Below are positions 1-12,664 of a stretch of 64,000 nucleotides of DNA, in pieces. Origin of the DNA: Strigamia acuminata (Eukaryota; Arthropoda; Chilopoda; Geophilomorpha; Linotaeniidae). A model generated the notes under the pieces. It was not told the origin of the DNA and did no database searches. It was given only the letters and a program-made list of their open reading frames with translations. Every line of letters begins with the position of its first letter. Within the stretch, counting starts at the first letter, position 1. The stretch spans positions 2,110,501 through 2,174,500 of the forward strand of contig OX442320.1 of NCBI GenBank assembly GCA_949358305.1. Direction: 5' to 3'. The position numbers and the translations under genes were made by a program.

Positions 1-1405
1 ACTTTTGACTTGAGTATCAAGTAAATTCAGTTAGTTCAAAGTGTACTTTGTGGCTTTGTAAACATTGACTCTTATTTCAATCTAACTGCCGAGCGCCTTC
101 TAATTTTCATTTACCGACGTGGAAGAAGAAGAAGAAAAGACGAGAGAAGAGAAGAGAAGAGAACGGAATGGAATGGAAAAATTGTCCTATTTTTTTTTGT
201 CTTTTATTTTTCGACGTACGGTTTGATTTTCGTCTTATTAAGTGATGTTAGCTGAATTAAAATGTTTTTCTTTCTTTCTTTTGTTCCTTTTTTTCTTTTT
301 TCTTTTGAATTTGGGGATGTCGGTGGGATTACTCGAGCGGGTTCCTAACTTGTGGATAATTAGGTATAATTTGGTTTCACGTAGCTTGGAAAAGGTTGCA
401 ATTTGATGTCATTAAATTTTGATGCTGATTTTAGTGTCAACTGGGGCGAGCTTAAATGGAGTTTAGCAAAGAATCCATTTACGTTAGGCTAAGCGAAAAA
501 GCTTTAAAAAGTATTTGACATTCGTCGGATCGGAGATTAGTAGGCTAGCTTAAGTTTGCATTTCTGTGTTTAGAATAATTTGACCCCAGAAGCATAACAT
601 AAATTGTTTTCGAAAAACTGTAATGGATATCCATTCATGCAATCACGAAATGTAATTGCAACGATTAGAAAGTGTTTTTGGAAATAAATCAAACCTCAAA
701 AGAGGTCAAATTTGACCCTGTGCTGATTACAGATTACGGGGTACGACATTCAACCGAATCTCTGACATGGGCTTTCCCTTTTCGAATCCTCGAATGTTCG
801 AATCCCGAATCTTTGCATTTTTTAAACATTTTGAATTTTTTGTCGATAAAATTGGACAGAAGTTAAAATATTTTCGACTTTTTCATTAAGTCTTTTCGAA
901 TCCCATCTGAATCCTATGAAAGATTCGTATCTCTGACACGCAGATTCTGATTGCCATACCCCCTGTTACAGACACAATGTCGTACCGCTGTGTCTGTTGA
1001 AGTTTATTGCTAAAATGAATTGCACCCTGCAGTGGTAGGCCTTGATATCCAATAAGTGTTCTAAAATGAGGCAAATTAAGAGGAAATGCTTCACAACTGA
1101 CCAATAGAGGTGAGGTTCTGCATGGCTTGTTCTGGGATCCGATTTTCATTTTGTAGCCGTTTATTTTGTCGCCACGAAATGCTGGTTGGTTTGATTTCTT
1201 TCACTCTGTTTCGCTTTGTGCGTCCCAGTTAAGGCACGGTGAGCACAAACCTAAAACCTAAACAATTCTGTAAGAAGCAGAAGCAGCCCGGGGCTACGAA
1301 ACGAACCGACCTCCAGTGGACAGGAAGAATCTTCGAGTTCCAGAAATTCTTACGCGATCTCAAACTTGGCTCTGAGGAATATAATATATTGTGCACTACC
1401 GTCTT
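1..1405. other. Gene-free stretch, simple-sequence patches
   Basis: I see no exon, RNA gene or complete mobile element here. A GA-rich run lies near 121-175 and T-rich runs near 188-310. Short open frames are low complexity and have no family signature. Confidence 0.5.
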
Positions 1406-1856
1406 CCCCCGAAAATAAGACCATGGTGTTGTATTCGAATATAACACGATGGTGTTATATTCAGCCAATATCATTTAAGTTTGTCGAAAAAGTAAAATTG
1501 TTATTTACTCTATTCATTATGTTGATTAAAAAAACAAAAAAGATATATGAATTAACAAAAACAACGATATACTGTACGTTTTAAATATTTTTATACAAAT
1601 CTGAATATAACTCCGTGGGAGTATATTAGAAATTAGAATATGTATAACACCATGGGAGTATATTCGAATATGTATAACACCATGGGAGTATATTCGAATA
1701 TGTATAACACCATGGGAGTATATTCGAATATACAGTAACACCATGGGAGTATATTCGAATATAAGTGGTGTTACATTCGAATTATTTCAACAATGTTTCA
1801 CAAATTACAGCATTCAAAGAAACTCGAATACAACACCATGGTGTTATTTTCGGGGG
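1406..1856. mobile_element. MITE with CCCCCGAAAATAA inverted ends (family A, copy 1)
   Basis: The left end CCCCCGAAAATAAGACCATG and the right end, read on the other strand, agree over about 33 bp with one mismatch, so this is a complete short non-autonomous DNA element. The TIR contains the palindrome ACACCATGGTGT, which is repeated inside. The interior is AT-rich with no coding capacity and holds a 30-bp tandem array. A diverged relative sits at 8926-9221. No convincing target duplication is visible, so the superfamily is left open. Confidence 0.8.
1641..1761. repeat. 30-bp minisatellite inside MITE A
   Basis: Four head-to-tail units start at 1641, 1671, 1701 and 1731; the last is slightly diverged. 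Each carries the core AACACCATGGGAGTATATTC, a variant of the element's own terminal sequence. The relative at 8926-9221 has only one such unit, so the array probably expanded after the copies separated. Confidence 0.85.
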
Positions 1857-3602
1857 ATTTTACTCTGGTTAAATTTTATTCAGCGATTTGAACAACAAAG
1901 CTTGTTGAAAGCTGTTTAAACAAGAACTGTTTAAAAACCAATTGTATCGCTATCTTTTTACATGCAATATCTTCAGATCTTCAAAACTAAACTTTACATT
2001 TACTGCATGACAGCCATGCTAGCGATGAGATTTGCACACAATTTCTAGAAATTTGAGTTTCAAATTAGAATTTAAATGTCAAATTTCTCCACGAACTTTG
2101 TGTCCATCCAGTGTCAAGCTTTGGGCGAAATACAGTAGCATAGACCTGGACAAATGCGTTCTGTTTATGACCAATTTGAAGCAGAACTACATCCATCTTT
2201 AGTGCTGATGGCATCATCTAGTTGTTAGCTATGAATCAACGAGAGAGAAAGAGCAGAAACTGTAAAAGGTCATGCGTTTCTCCTTTATACATGTGATAAG
2301 ATTCCTTGTTAGTATAGCTATAGTGTTTTTCATTAATACAATGAAAAAGGAAAAATATATTTACTTTAGCAATGTTCTATATGAGTAATTAGTTTAGTGT
2401 TTTCATTATTGTTTTCGAAAGAAGCCGAAAAGAAAGTACGACCGAACGCAGCAATAAAACTCACATACACACAACCGCAAAGACATTAGCAGCTTATTAG
2501 GACACAAGATAAATGGGGTTACATAAGGACATTTATTCTACTGTTGACATTTGTGCAAATGGGGAATAATAACTTACTGCAATTATCCGTTTAAACTGCT
2601 ACTTTGTTGCGTTGATATGCGGCAATCGCGATCTACTATGCACCAGTTATTTAATATTTGGTTATTTATCTCAGGGTTTAACAAGTGTTATAGTATCAGC
2701 ACACTGGGCACTGGTCTAGTGAAGAACGATGCGCCGCTGGAAATATGATATTAAAGATTTTGCGCATTGCAAACTGCAATGTAAACACGCACCCATTTCA
2801 GCTGACGTCATATCGTTTGTCCGCGGTGCATTGTGGATGATTAATGCGGAAGTTTAACCGAGATTTAATCTGGTCGCGTAACGTCACATTTATCGGAAAA
2901 CTAACGCCATGTTTACACACGGTAGTTTCCCACAAAAGCAGAATTCAAAGTTTCAATTTTCTGGTAAAGCTGTGGCCATGTAAACTTGGTAATTGCTCGC
3001 TTTCTTCGTATCGACAAACCTGCTGAGATATAGGCTCTACGGCCATAAACGGAGACAGAAACGAGTGATAAAAGGGCAACAGCACCGGAGTGAGTAGTTG
3101 TGGTCATGTGACTGAATTAGCTTAGCTCTGATATCATTTATTCCATGTGTGTTAGTTTTAGGATTATTACATCATGTGGCTGAAATCTGGCAAATGTAAA
3201 ACATGGTGGGCTACACTGTGTTGCAAGATGGTGTAATAAAATTCAACTGTTAAGGAACACTAAATTTAGGCGCACAGAGAGCGTGCAGTATGTTGTGGCT
3301 GTAAAAAAGAAAAGCAAATTGAAAACCAAAGGTTTCCATGTTTGAAATGTTTGCCAAACCAAATTCAATGATTGATACAAAAAGTGTTGTTCTCACACAC
3401 GGTTAAATTTATATTTCTTTCTTTAAATATAATTTTACAATTGTAGTTGAATACGTTCCGTTTTCTGTCAACTTAAAGGTCAAGAGCACTGACTTAAAAC
3501 CCTTAATAAAAGACCAATAATTGTAGGAAAAATTAAATAATTATTTTCTAGTAACAATCATAAATTATAGTCTAGTCAACGCATAATGGCAGCATGACAT
3601 TA
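1857..3602. other. Gene-free stretch
   Basis: No exon, structured RNA or paired terminal repeat was recognised. The short open frames have no family signature. Confidence 0.4.
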
Positions 3603-3997
3603 TAGGTGCGTTCAATCTTAAATGGATTCCCGAAATCGCGATTTTCTTGATTTTCAGAAATCAAGGAAATCTGATTTCAACTTTGAACGGCTTTAAAATT
3701 TCCCGAAATCCCTATGTTGCATATGAGCAATTTCAACTGTTAGATCAACTTCCACCGTTAGATCAACTTTCTGTTTTGACATTTAAATATGGTTGGCCGC
3801 GTTTGAGAGCCCAAACGCGACCGTAATGTCGCGATTCGAGAGAGCTGTAATCCACTTTGAAATCAAGAAAAGCGACCCTAGACGTGGATTTCCCAAAATC
3901 GGATTTTCTGAAATCGTAAAAATTGTCACTCCCGAAATCAAGAAAATTAAAGAAATCAAAGAAATCAAAGCAATCCATTTAAGATTGAACGCACCTA
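3603..3997. mobile_element. MITE with TAGGTGCGTTCAATC ends (family B)
   Basis: The first 24 bases, starting TAGGTGCGTTCAATCTTAAA, are the exact reverse complement of the last 24. The outermost TA may be the target duplication, which would fit a TA-targeting element, but this is inference. The interior is rich in GAAATC/GATTTC motifs and is not coding. Elements with similar TAGGTGCATTCA-type ends occur at 26112-26357, 31712 and 35741-35798. Confidence 0.85.
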
Positions 3998-5489
3998 CTC
4001 TGTATTGTCAAAGTTGAAGTTCGTCCAGATTTTGGATTAGGGTGGCTCCATGACATCTGATTCATTGTTTTCGGATGATAGGATTGATTGGAATTCTCTA
4101 AAAAAAATGTTTGGGTCCTTGTTAATAGCCATTTTTTTAAACAAATTGCTAACCGAGGTTTGAATCAACGTTTCAACTATGCATGTGCGTGATTGTCTGA
4201 TGTACTAAAAAAAATGGCAGTATAAACTGATGACCCAGTGACTATCACGCATTGTTTTATTGCAACGATTTAATTTTTTCAAATGGAAATTGGAGGTATA
4301 AGCGGTAAACCTTCTGCTTTACGCAGTGCTGAAAGTGGATGGTATTTGCCATATCTTGTGGAGTAGTAGCAGTGTTATTTGACGCACCTGGCGGTCCATT
4401 TGCAACGAGAGCTACGTACGCCCGATAACAGGTGGTTGATGATATACTGTAACTTATGTCTTATATCGGACAAAGACTAAACCCAATTGCTGGCCAGACT
4501 GGATGCTGCCTAATTTGAGCGTTCATACAGCAATGGGGTGATCATCTTGGTAGGACTGTTCCTATTGATTTTGCTCGTCTGCCATTAGAGCACGCTATCT
4601 TTTAGAAATGTAATATTTACGAGATTTTTATCGGGGTAATTTAATTTGTTGCTAACTTCGTCTTTCAAAGGTTAAACTGGTTTTGAATGCTAAATGGTTT
4701 CCATAGTGAATGCTTGATGTAATTTGACCACAAGTTTTGAGAAATAGGTTGGCAAAATTGAATTTTGTTTTTTAATGAAAAAAAGGATGAAAAACGATTG
4801 CCATCTTTTTTTCTCTCTCTCTGTCTTGACAAATATAGTTGTTGACAAAACATGTTGAGTGTTGACAAACGACAAATAGAATTTTGTGCAATTCCTACTG
4901 CGGGTTTTGAGGCGACGGGGTTTTGAAATTCTGTTTAGAAGCGTACGAAGTCAGTCCATTTGATTCGGGCAAATTCCTGCTCTTGAATTTGCTAATTGTT
5001 TTTGTGTGTTTGTCTCGGGGAATTGGAAAAAGCAATAAAACGCTGCGAGTAGTTTTTTATGTTGTTGGTTAATTGTATTAAATGAGGTTTGCGTCGAGAG
5101 ACTTGCGCTGCATGAATAACAAGGAGTGAGTTAATAGTTTCTTACTCGTTTGGTGTATACTGAGTAGATGGGGAAGGTAAAATGGGCTGAATCAAGTGTC
5201 TCGGCAAATGAATTATTTCTGCATTTTCAATTACAAGACTGAATTAACCAACTTATCACACTTTAAATGCAAAAATTAGTGAGCGGTGCGTGATAATTAG
5301 TTGAATTTAGACTAGCTTGGTGTAAACAGTTTAGTCGTGGCTTTAGGACATTACAAGACGTATTTACAAAGCTGCAGGATGCACGGTACCGTACTGATGT
5401 TTTACAGAAAATATTCCCGGCCATATTCCAACGAACTATTAAGAAAATAGGGTGTTAATGAGTGGGTGCAAAATCAGTTTATTTTACGA
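3998..5489. other. Gene-free stretch
   Basis: No recognisable exon or element. A hairpin-like GCGGTAAACC...GCTTTACGC motif near 4299-4325 has a look-alike near 32609-32636. I cannot assign a function to it. Confidence 0.4.
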
Positions 5490-6096
5490 TAAAGCTTAGT
5501 ACTCATAAGCAGTTTCCTACGTAGGAAACCAATCTGCCCACAGAAATTTTGCCTACAGGAAAAACTGGTACTCACAAATTTTATTCCAGTCTTGGAATGT
5601 CTGAGATATGTTCTGTGACATAAAAAATTTTCTTTTTGGCATGTTGATGCAACGGAAAGCTGAGCTTCGTTTCCAGGCACAGAAACTTCTGTGGCGCAGA
5701 AAGTAGCAATTGGTCTTGACTATTTGTGATCGGTCGTAATTTTTTTTAACTGGTCTCAAATATCAGTTCTGCCAACAAATGCAAACAACTGTATATTCTA
5801 TTTATAAAAATAGATTATTAGTTTATAAATAAAATTAAAAATTAAAAACAAACTAGCAATCTTATTCCTCCTAACTCCAAAAGTAGCCTTAAAATTTTTT
5901 ATTGACACCATCTTGTTTTTTTTTTATGGCTATTTACCATTTCTTTTCTGTTGCATAGAGCTGTGAATACTACAAAAAGTTTGGTATGACAGACTGGCAC
6001 ATGATCTGATAGGATTTTCTGTCAAGTCTATACACACAGAAAAGTTTGGGCATACACTTCTGTTAGCAGATGATCTTACTAACTTGTAAGTTTAAG
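5490..6096. mobile_element. MITE with TAAGCTTAGTACTC ends (family C, copy 1)
   Basis: This stretch aligns by eye along most of its length with 41708-42248. Shared blocks include the TTTATAAAAATAGATTATTA segment and the terminal AAGCTTAGTACTC. The left end is well kept. The right end has drifted to ACTAACTTGTAAGTTTAAG. No coding capacity is seen in either copy. Confidence 0.75.
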
Positions 6097-6540
6097 AGTG
6101 CGATAAAATGGGGGTCCAATAATACATTCTCAAAAGGAATACGGGCAAAAGAAACCCAGAACGACTGGAATCCTGGTTTAAAGTTGCAAATATTCCTAGT
6201 TGAAAGGAGTTGAGGTCGAAATAATTCTCTCCTGCACTCATACAGCTCGAATAAAATAGCCATCTAGACATGATGGTCTTGTTTTTACATGAATGAATAT
6301 TCCAGCAATTTATGTTTTATGCATTATCGCCTATCGGTTATCCAGGGGTGGTCAAAACTACAAATAATTCAGGAGCTAGCTACTTTTTCTCAGGCGCCTG
6401 CATATCTATTTTGCAAATACGGGCTTAAGAAATTCAGGAACCAGGTAAAAGTTTTATGGGGCTTTTCCGATTAGTGGTAGGCATAAACCAATAACTAGCA
6501 ATTGAGCAATGCAGTTTTGCTGGCTCGGAAAAGATCACTT
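6097..6540. other. Gene-free stretch
   Basis: Nothing beyond short open frames without family signature. Confidence 0.4.
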
Positions 6541-6664
6541 TAGCGACCACATCTTTAGCGATTTTATAGGAAAACCGTACGTTTTAGCGACGTACACGTT
6601 AGCGACCACCAATCCAAGTGCACATGAATTCAAGGGTACGTTTTAGCGACGTATCGGCGTAGCG
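6541..6664. repeat. TTTTAGCGAC-containing repeat next to the gap
   Basis: The motif TAGCGAC or TTTTAGCGACGTA recurs five or more times, as at 6540, 6585, 6600 and 6642. The last copy runs straight into the run of Ns. The array probably continues into the unsequenced part and may be why the assembly broke here. Confidence 0.6.
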
Positions 6665-6864
6665 NNNNNNNNNNNNNNNNNNNNNNNNNNNNNNNNNNNN
6701 NNNNNNNNNNNNNNNNNNNNNNNNNNNNNNNNNNNNNNNNNNNNNNNNNNNNNNNNNNNNNNNNNNNNNNNNNNNNNNNNNNNNNNNNNNNNNNNNNNNN
6801 NNNNNNNNNNNNNNNNNNNNNNNNNNNNNNNNNNNNNNNNNNNNNNNNNNNNNNNNNNNNNNNN
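6665..6864. other. Assembly gap (200 N)
   Basis: Exactly 200 undetermined bases, a round number typical of a scaffold gap of unknown real size. Any open frame drawn across it is meaningless. Confidence 0.99.
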
Positions 6865-8310
6865 GGAGGAAAAAATTGTTTTCCAAAAAGTCGTGATGGA
6901 AATATTGGATAAAAAATTGAGGATTTTGAGCAAAATTGCATTAACTCTCGTTTTCGAGCCATTTTCTATTCATAAACACGGGATAAATTCGAAATATTCC
7001 ATCAATGACCAGTGGCAAGCGAAGAAAAGTTGAATCCGATGATTAAGCGTTGTCGTTGAGAAATCTTGCAATGCTGTTCACGAAGCTTTTCATATAAATC
7101 TAGGGCCTATCGCTCCCTGGGATCTGTGTGCTCAGGTTTCTCTTCTATTGGTTTTATCACGGATAGCGTAAAACGCGGCTTTTATCAAAAAAGGCATTTT
7201 CTAAACGACTGTCGGGCTTAAACTCTCTTTAAGGCTCGTTGACAGACTGGCAACAACAATATCGCCCTTACAAACTCATAATTATACCCGAGGCTGGAGC
7301 TGCCTGCCTTATTCAAAATCGTTACTGCCATTCTTCGGCGCATTCACTGGCGAATTCCTTCAAACTGAGTTGCTTTTAAGATCCTCCTTTATTTTGTGTT
7401 TGCAGTGTTGTTTGAAGAAAAATAGTAAGCGTAGTATTGGAGTATTATTGTAAGGCCATAGACACAAACACCATAAATCGCTTATTACGCGACTTTTTGA
7501 ATGCAGTTTGTAAATAATATAATAAAAAATTAAATATCTTTAATTCTCCAACTGCTGATGACGATAACGGAATTGCTCGACACGGCATTTGCCGCAGTGG
7601 GAGAAAATTGGAGAGTAAATATCGTAAGAGGTTTATGAATAAAATAGCTGATATGTATAATACATGAGTCGGCGCTTCGTATTTCATGCGGGCCTACCCC
7701 CACTGACCTCCAGTCCAGCTAAGCTAAGATGGCAGCCAGAGACCAATTGCGAGAAAAGAAGGTGACGCTGGCGAGAGAGAGAGAAAGTCAACATTAAAAA
7801 AATGTAATTCCAAAGTTAAATTGGAAGTGAACTGCTGGCAAGTCTTCTATAATTTGGTCTAACTGAAGGTGAAGCAGTGGAGCCGCCAAGGGGATTTTAT
7901 GAAGATGGGGAATTGGATTTTACTGGTCCTGGCTCTATTGAGACTTCCCTGCCAAGATGATTTTTATGTTAATATGTCTATTTATTTGAAATTTTTCTAA
8001 TATGGCAAAAGTTCAATCATCTGATGAGGAATGTGCATTTGAAAAGTGCACAAATTGTCAAAAATCTAATGTAGCTATCACACTGGTCGTCGTAACTTTG
8101 ATTTTGATGTGTATCACTTGAAATAAACACAATTTATTGGCTATTATGTGTTGAAAGTTGATCTTTAATTAAATTTATTCAATCATAAACAAATGAAAAT
8201 GCAAAGTATCACTCGTGATCCCCCAAGCTCAATGAGGATTTATAATATCGACAAATGCGGTTGAATGCGCATGCAATAGACAGGATGCAAGAGACATAGG
8301 AGAAACACGA
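6865..8310. other. Gene-free stretch
   Basis: No exon, RNA or paired terminal repeat was recognised. Confidence 0.4.
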
Positions 8311-8619
8311 GCTGAAATGTCATTTTATGGTTGATAACAAACCGGAAATGAGCACTGTTCGATTGCTGACATTGTATTTGGTTGTTACACAATCAGAAAT
8401 GGTGAAATTGATGAATATTTGATTAAAATTAAACCGCATTGACTTTCTTGCGGACCCAACCTTGCATTTGCACCAATAACTGAGGAAAACTACGGAAAAG
8501 CCAATGATTTGTTAAAGAAGTAGTTGGTATCTCAAAAGAAATGTCGTGGTCGTGCCGTAGTCAAGACTCAAGGTGGCTCTGTTTTGAATTCCTTCTTCGG
8601 TCTTATTCTAAACAATTAA
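8311..8619 (+). pseudogene. Decayed protein-coding fragment, possibly Maelstrom-domain-like
   Basis: One frame reads as normal-looking protein for about 103 codons but is broken by several stops. It includes IADIVFGCYTIRNGEIDEY and, later, GRAVVKTQGGSVLNSFF. The first segment loosely recalls the part of Maelstrom (piRNA pathway) domains where a Y-S-x-x-x-G-I strand is followed by an F-I-x-P turn. That assignment is weak. The stops, the lack of splice context and a neighbourhood of mobile elements indicate a dead copy. It could equally be a relic of an unrecognised element gene. Confidence 0.3.
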
Positions 8620-8925
8620 AGAGAGCGGTGTTCATTTTAAGCCATTTATTCCAGTTGTATGGTAATTGCGCCTGAATTTTAACTACATCATTATCATTTC
8701 AATGAATTTGAAATGATTTCCCAACCAACACTTGAGCTTGTGATAATTACTCTTGAGTAATGAGATTACCATTATCGTTAACAACTTTTTACCCGCTCTA
8801 ATTTTATAAGTAAATTCAATTCATTCAATTAACTTAAAAAGTCACTTCAATTATAAAGCGCTTCGTCAACGGATGCGCCGGACTTGCGAGCTGTATCTTA
8901 TTTTCGTTCCAAGTGGCCTACTGTT

Positions 8926-9221
8926 TTCGAATACAACACCATGGTGTTACATGCAGCCAGTATCATGTATGTTTGTTGAAAAAGTAAAATTGTTATTGAC
9001 TCTTAATAATTTGTATTCATTATTGATTAAAAAAACAAAAAAAGACATAAATTAACAAAAACAATGATATACTGTACGTTTTAAATATTTTTATACAAAT
9101 CCGAATATAACAACATGGGGGTATAGCTGAAGTGGTGTTATTTTCGAATTTTTCAACAATGTTTCACAAATGAGAGTTTTCAAAGAAACTCGAATACAAC
9201 GCCGTAGAGTTATTTTTGAGT
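8926..9221. mobile_element. MITE family A, copy 2 (diverged)
   Basis: It shares with 1406-1856 the blocks TCGAATACAACACCATGGTG, GAAAAAGTAAAATTGTTATT, GATATACTGTACGTTTTAAA and TTTCAACAATGTTTCACAAA, in the same order. The outermost CCCCCG is lost on both sides and there is a single internal unit instead of the 30-bp array. It is an older or degraded copy. Confidence 0.8.
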
Positions 9222-11657
9222 GAAGACTGTAGCCACATTGATAGAAGATTCGCATTTGAAATGCCACTTCTTTGTCTTTTGAAAAGGACGTCTTTTGAAA
9301 AGGACATCGTCGAAAATCTATTGTTGAATCTCGAAGCCGACATTCTATTAGCTACAAACTAATAATTGAATTTTGAATACGAAATGATATCCAGCGGTAT
9401 GTCAGATGGGTTTGGCAATTGCCCTCAAAATGGTACCTTGTCCAAGCTGGGTTGAGTTTAGATGGTGCAGGGGAGTTGTAGAAGGGCTCTTCTTTCCTCT
9501 TCTCAACCCTTAGCGTCTATTGAGTTGTAGCGAGACGCTGTATTGATCCCCAGACAGACAGAAGTGCCTTTTTATACACTTTTTTTTCTTCTTTTCTTCT
9601 TGTTTAGTTTTGTTTCTGTTTTTCTGACTTGTATTTACTAAGTTTGCTGATGTGGTTTAGGTGTCAATGTATTTCTGTTTTATCGATTCAGTTGTTGTGT
9701 GGCAGCTGCTGTTTGTCAGGAGGAGGAAAAGAAATAAGAATTTGCTTGTTGGTTCACTCTTGGAATGTGACAAGAATGAATTTGTCCACTATTTTTCTTT
9801 CCCTTTTCCCTCTTCTCTCTCTGTCTCTTTTCATGCTTTGGATTCTTTTTTCTTGTTGGTTTATGAGAGGTCTGGAATACCTGAAGGGGAATTTATGTTT
9901 TTCTTGTTGCTTCTTTTACAATGCAAGAGGGAATTTCAGCTTACGCTTTTTAAATATTAAATTTTCATAATCAATAATGTTTTTTCCTGGGGATCTTGCA
10001 TTCCAATTGAGAGTGCAAGTGCACAAACAAGAGTTGGAAGAAGTCTCCGGAGAGTTGTGGTTCTCGATGACCACATCTGTTCGTTGCTGAGACGTGGAAA
10101 GAAAGAATTTGGAAAGAATTTGGAAAGAAGAAATAATTGATAATCTGGAAAAGCAGCCGGCAGCACGCCGACTAAATTGTCTGCATATTGCAGCCAGCGG
10201 CCTCGCTTGTAACGACGGATTTTCAATTCACTTTGCGTCAACATTGAGCTTCGGTCATTGCAATGATTAGACAGTTGGATTCTGCCGTGTTTGGGCCACG
10301 GTGTGAAGTGGGTATTGGCCGTTGTGCACCGCAAATGTCAGTTATTGTGTCATTTGTTCAATCCTCGACCAAATTGCTTCTGGCAGCACGTGGATTACAC
10401 GGAAATCTGGTATTTAATTGAAAATAAGTTTTCAGCACCTGTTTCTTCTTCTTTATATGATATTGAAGCGACAAACTTGTGTTTGGAGCATGTTGTGTAA
10501 TTTAAAATTCTAAGCATTGTCTTTGGTTAAAAAAAAAATTGAGAAAAAAAATTGAAAAAAAATAATTGAAAATACCGGGACCAGCTGCTTACCAACAATC
10601 TGAAAAAAAGAGGAAAGTAAGATGTTATTTAAAGAGCTTGTGATTGATTGCAAAAAGAATTCTCATTTATGTTTACGGATTAAGAATGTGATTATAATTT
10701 ATAAATGAATGGTACGTCCAGCAGGATCAATGGTTTGTGGTGAACTGGGTGAACATTTTATAAACACTTCTACAAAGGTGTAGTTATGTTACAATATACT
10801 AAGCATCTCCTTTTATGCCCACTTGTATAACATCAACAAATAAATGATGTTATTTATGGCTTGTCCAATATACAAATATGAGCACTACCTTAATTCAGTA
10901 CTTTTAAAGAAAATTCCGCCAGGGGCCGTCCCTTATTTTGGCCTTCTGGTCCTTGGCATAACCAGTCCAATTTTTATTGACCACAGGTCAGCACGTGTTT
11001 TTTATGATCTTGGTGAAAAAAAACATAGTTTTTCCTTTTCATTTGATTTTAGATTGTAATTTTTTGTTAAAACATGGCGCTTGTGCACGAAATGAAATTC
11101 TTTTCGAGTTGTCAGTATGCGACGGTGCTTTGCATCTTTAAAACCGTTGACTGGAACAAAGTTTCTCCAGGAGGTGATGACAAGCTTCTTCATACTCCCC
11201 CCTCGGCATTTGTTAGCGTATTCTTGTGGAAACAAGCAGGCTGACGTTGAACTAATCATAAACCATCTGAAAGATTTATGCATTATGCATCAGTTTGAAG
11301 TCAATGACCAATGTCTAATGCGTGCTGCCATTATGGAATACGGCTGCTATATTGGGCCAAAAGTATGAAGAAAGAATAGTGCCGCTGCATCTTCAAAGAC
11401 ACTAAGGTAAATGTGTTGCAGTGTAAGCTGCTTGTATTCTTCCTGCGTCAATATCTACCGACACTGACTTGTGAGAGCCGTCTTGAGCTGGCTTTTAAAT
11501 TTTCTCGCAACTTTTTGTCCTGCATTGTACTTCAATTTTACCCAAGTTTTAATACTAAGAGCAACATACAAATATACATGCAACTATTGTTTCTACATTC
11601 AACGTTTCTGCATAGTTATTTGTGCTTAAGTTTATGTTAGGTTATTCATAGAGTTAT
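9222..11657. other. Gene-free stretch
   Basis: Several unrelated open frames of 70-125 codons overlap here on both strands. None shows a family motif, a signal peptide followed by a domain, or convincing splice borders. T-rich and A-rich runs occur near 9580-9620 and 10528-10565. Confidence 0.4.
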
Positions 11658-12130
11658 TACACAGTTTGCGCAGGTACTTTTCCCTTATAAAAACCCCTGT
11701 TAAGCTTATAACTCTACTGGAGCTTACACTATAACTGAAAATAGCCTAGCCAATCCGGTATTTTTCCACTATTTACTTCACTGACTAAAAATCTGGATTA
11801 GCATTGACCTCTTTTGCCACCATTTTGAATTCTCGCTTTATTCATGTGCGGAGTACATGTCACGGTTTATCTAATTGTTTGTGCTTTTAATTCTTTTAAA
11901 TTCACAATAATAAAGTTGCAGCATTGTATTGCAACAGTTAAAAACAGGAATTCTCTTTTTATGCAAATGAGGCATTACTAGTTTTGGTAATCACGTGACA
12001 TGTGTAAGGTTAACTCTAATTTTATAGCTATAACTTTAAACTTCAACCGCAACCCACTTTTACTTTACACTAAATATAGTGTAAAAAATGTCATATTTGT
12101 AAGGGAAAAGTACCTGCCCCAAACTGTGTA
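11658..12130. mobile_element. MITE with TACACAGTTTG ends (family D, copy 1)
   Basis: The left end TACACAGTTTGCGCAGGTAC and the right end match as inverted repeats over about 31 bp with small differences. The interior is non-coding. A second copy in reverse orientation lies at 40709-41065 and shares long blocks such as the one around CACAATAATAAAGTTGCAGC. Another element begins only 70 bp downstream. Confidence 0.85.
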
Positions 12131-12200
12131 TTTGGTGCTTTTTCATTTCTTTGACATGGTGTGCCATTATTGCTCTTGTCATTATGATATAGGCTTATTC

Positions 12201-12664
12201 TATACTCTGGCTCACCGTTAAAAGGTACCCAGTTCCTATTGGCCGAGCCTGTTTACTCCCAACTGTTGCCTGTGTACCACCACCAGGAAATGTAGTTTTG
12301 TTGTGTTTTTAATTTGTGTGATTATTTTAATGGTTTAAATGATGTTAATTAGCTGTTATTTAATAATAAAATGTTTTAAAAACCATAAAGCAATGTTTTA
12401 TGCTGTTATTGTTTCAAAATACCCGTTTGTTCAGTTCGTTCAGTTTATTGGTTGCTTAGTCAGGAAAGCAAGCAATTTTTGAATTTTAATGATTGATTGT
12501 TATGTCTGGAAAGCACACAAAATGGCTTCCCGTAGTTTGAGCGTTTGCTCTCCATCTCCGCCATTGTATTTTGGGTATTTTGGCCTACTTTTATGTATAC
12601 ATACACCAGTGAAATGGCTCGGTCAATAGGAACTGGGTACCTTTTAACGGTGAGCCAGAGTATA
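12201..12664. mobile_element. MITE with TATACTCTGGCTCACC ends (family E, member 1)
   Basis: TIRs of about 49 bp agree with a single mismatch; they start TATACTCTGGCTCACCGTTA. The interior carries GTACCACCACCAGGAAA and an AT-rich core, with no coding frame. The same interior motifs and outer TATACTCTG occur in the member at 18609-19018. The ends suggest TA-directed insertion, but the palindromic TATA hides the exact duplication. Confidence 0.9.

Noticed and set aside
738-987. GGTACGACATT / AATGTCGTACC inverted pair as a MITE
   Set aside because: Only about 11 bp pair, there is no second copy and no target duplication; likely chance.
6599-6962. Open frames of 95-110 codons on the minus strand
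   Set aside because: They consist mainly of undetermined residues from the N gap.
9957-10334. 125-codon minus-strand frame as a gene
   Set aside because: No family motif, no splice or promoter context, overlapping unrelated frames on the other strand.
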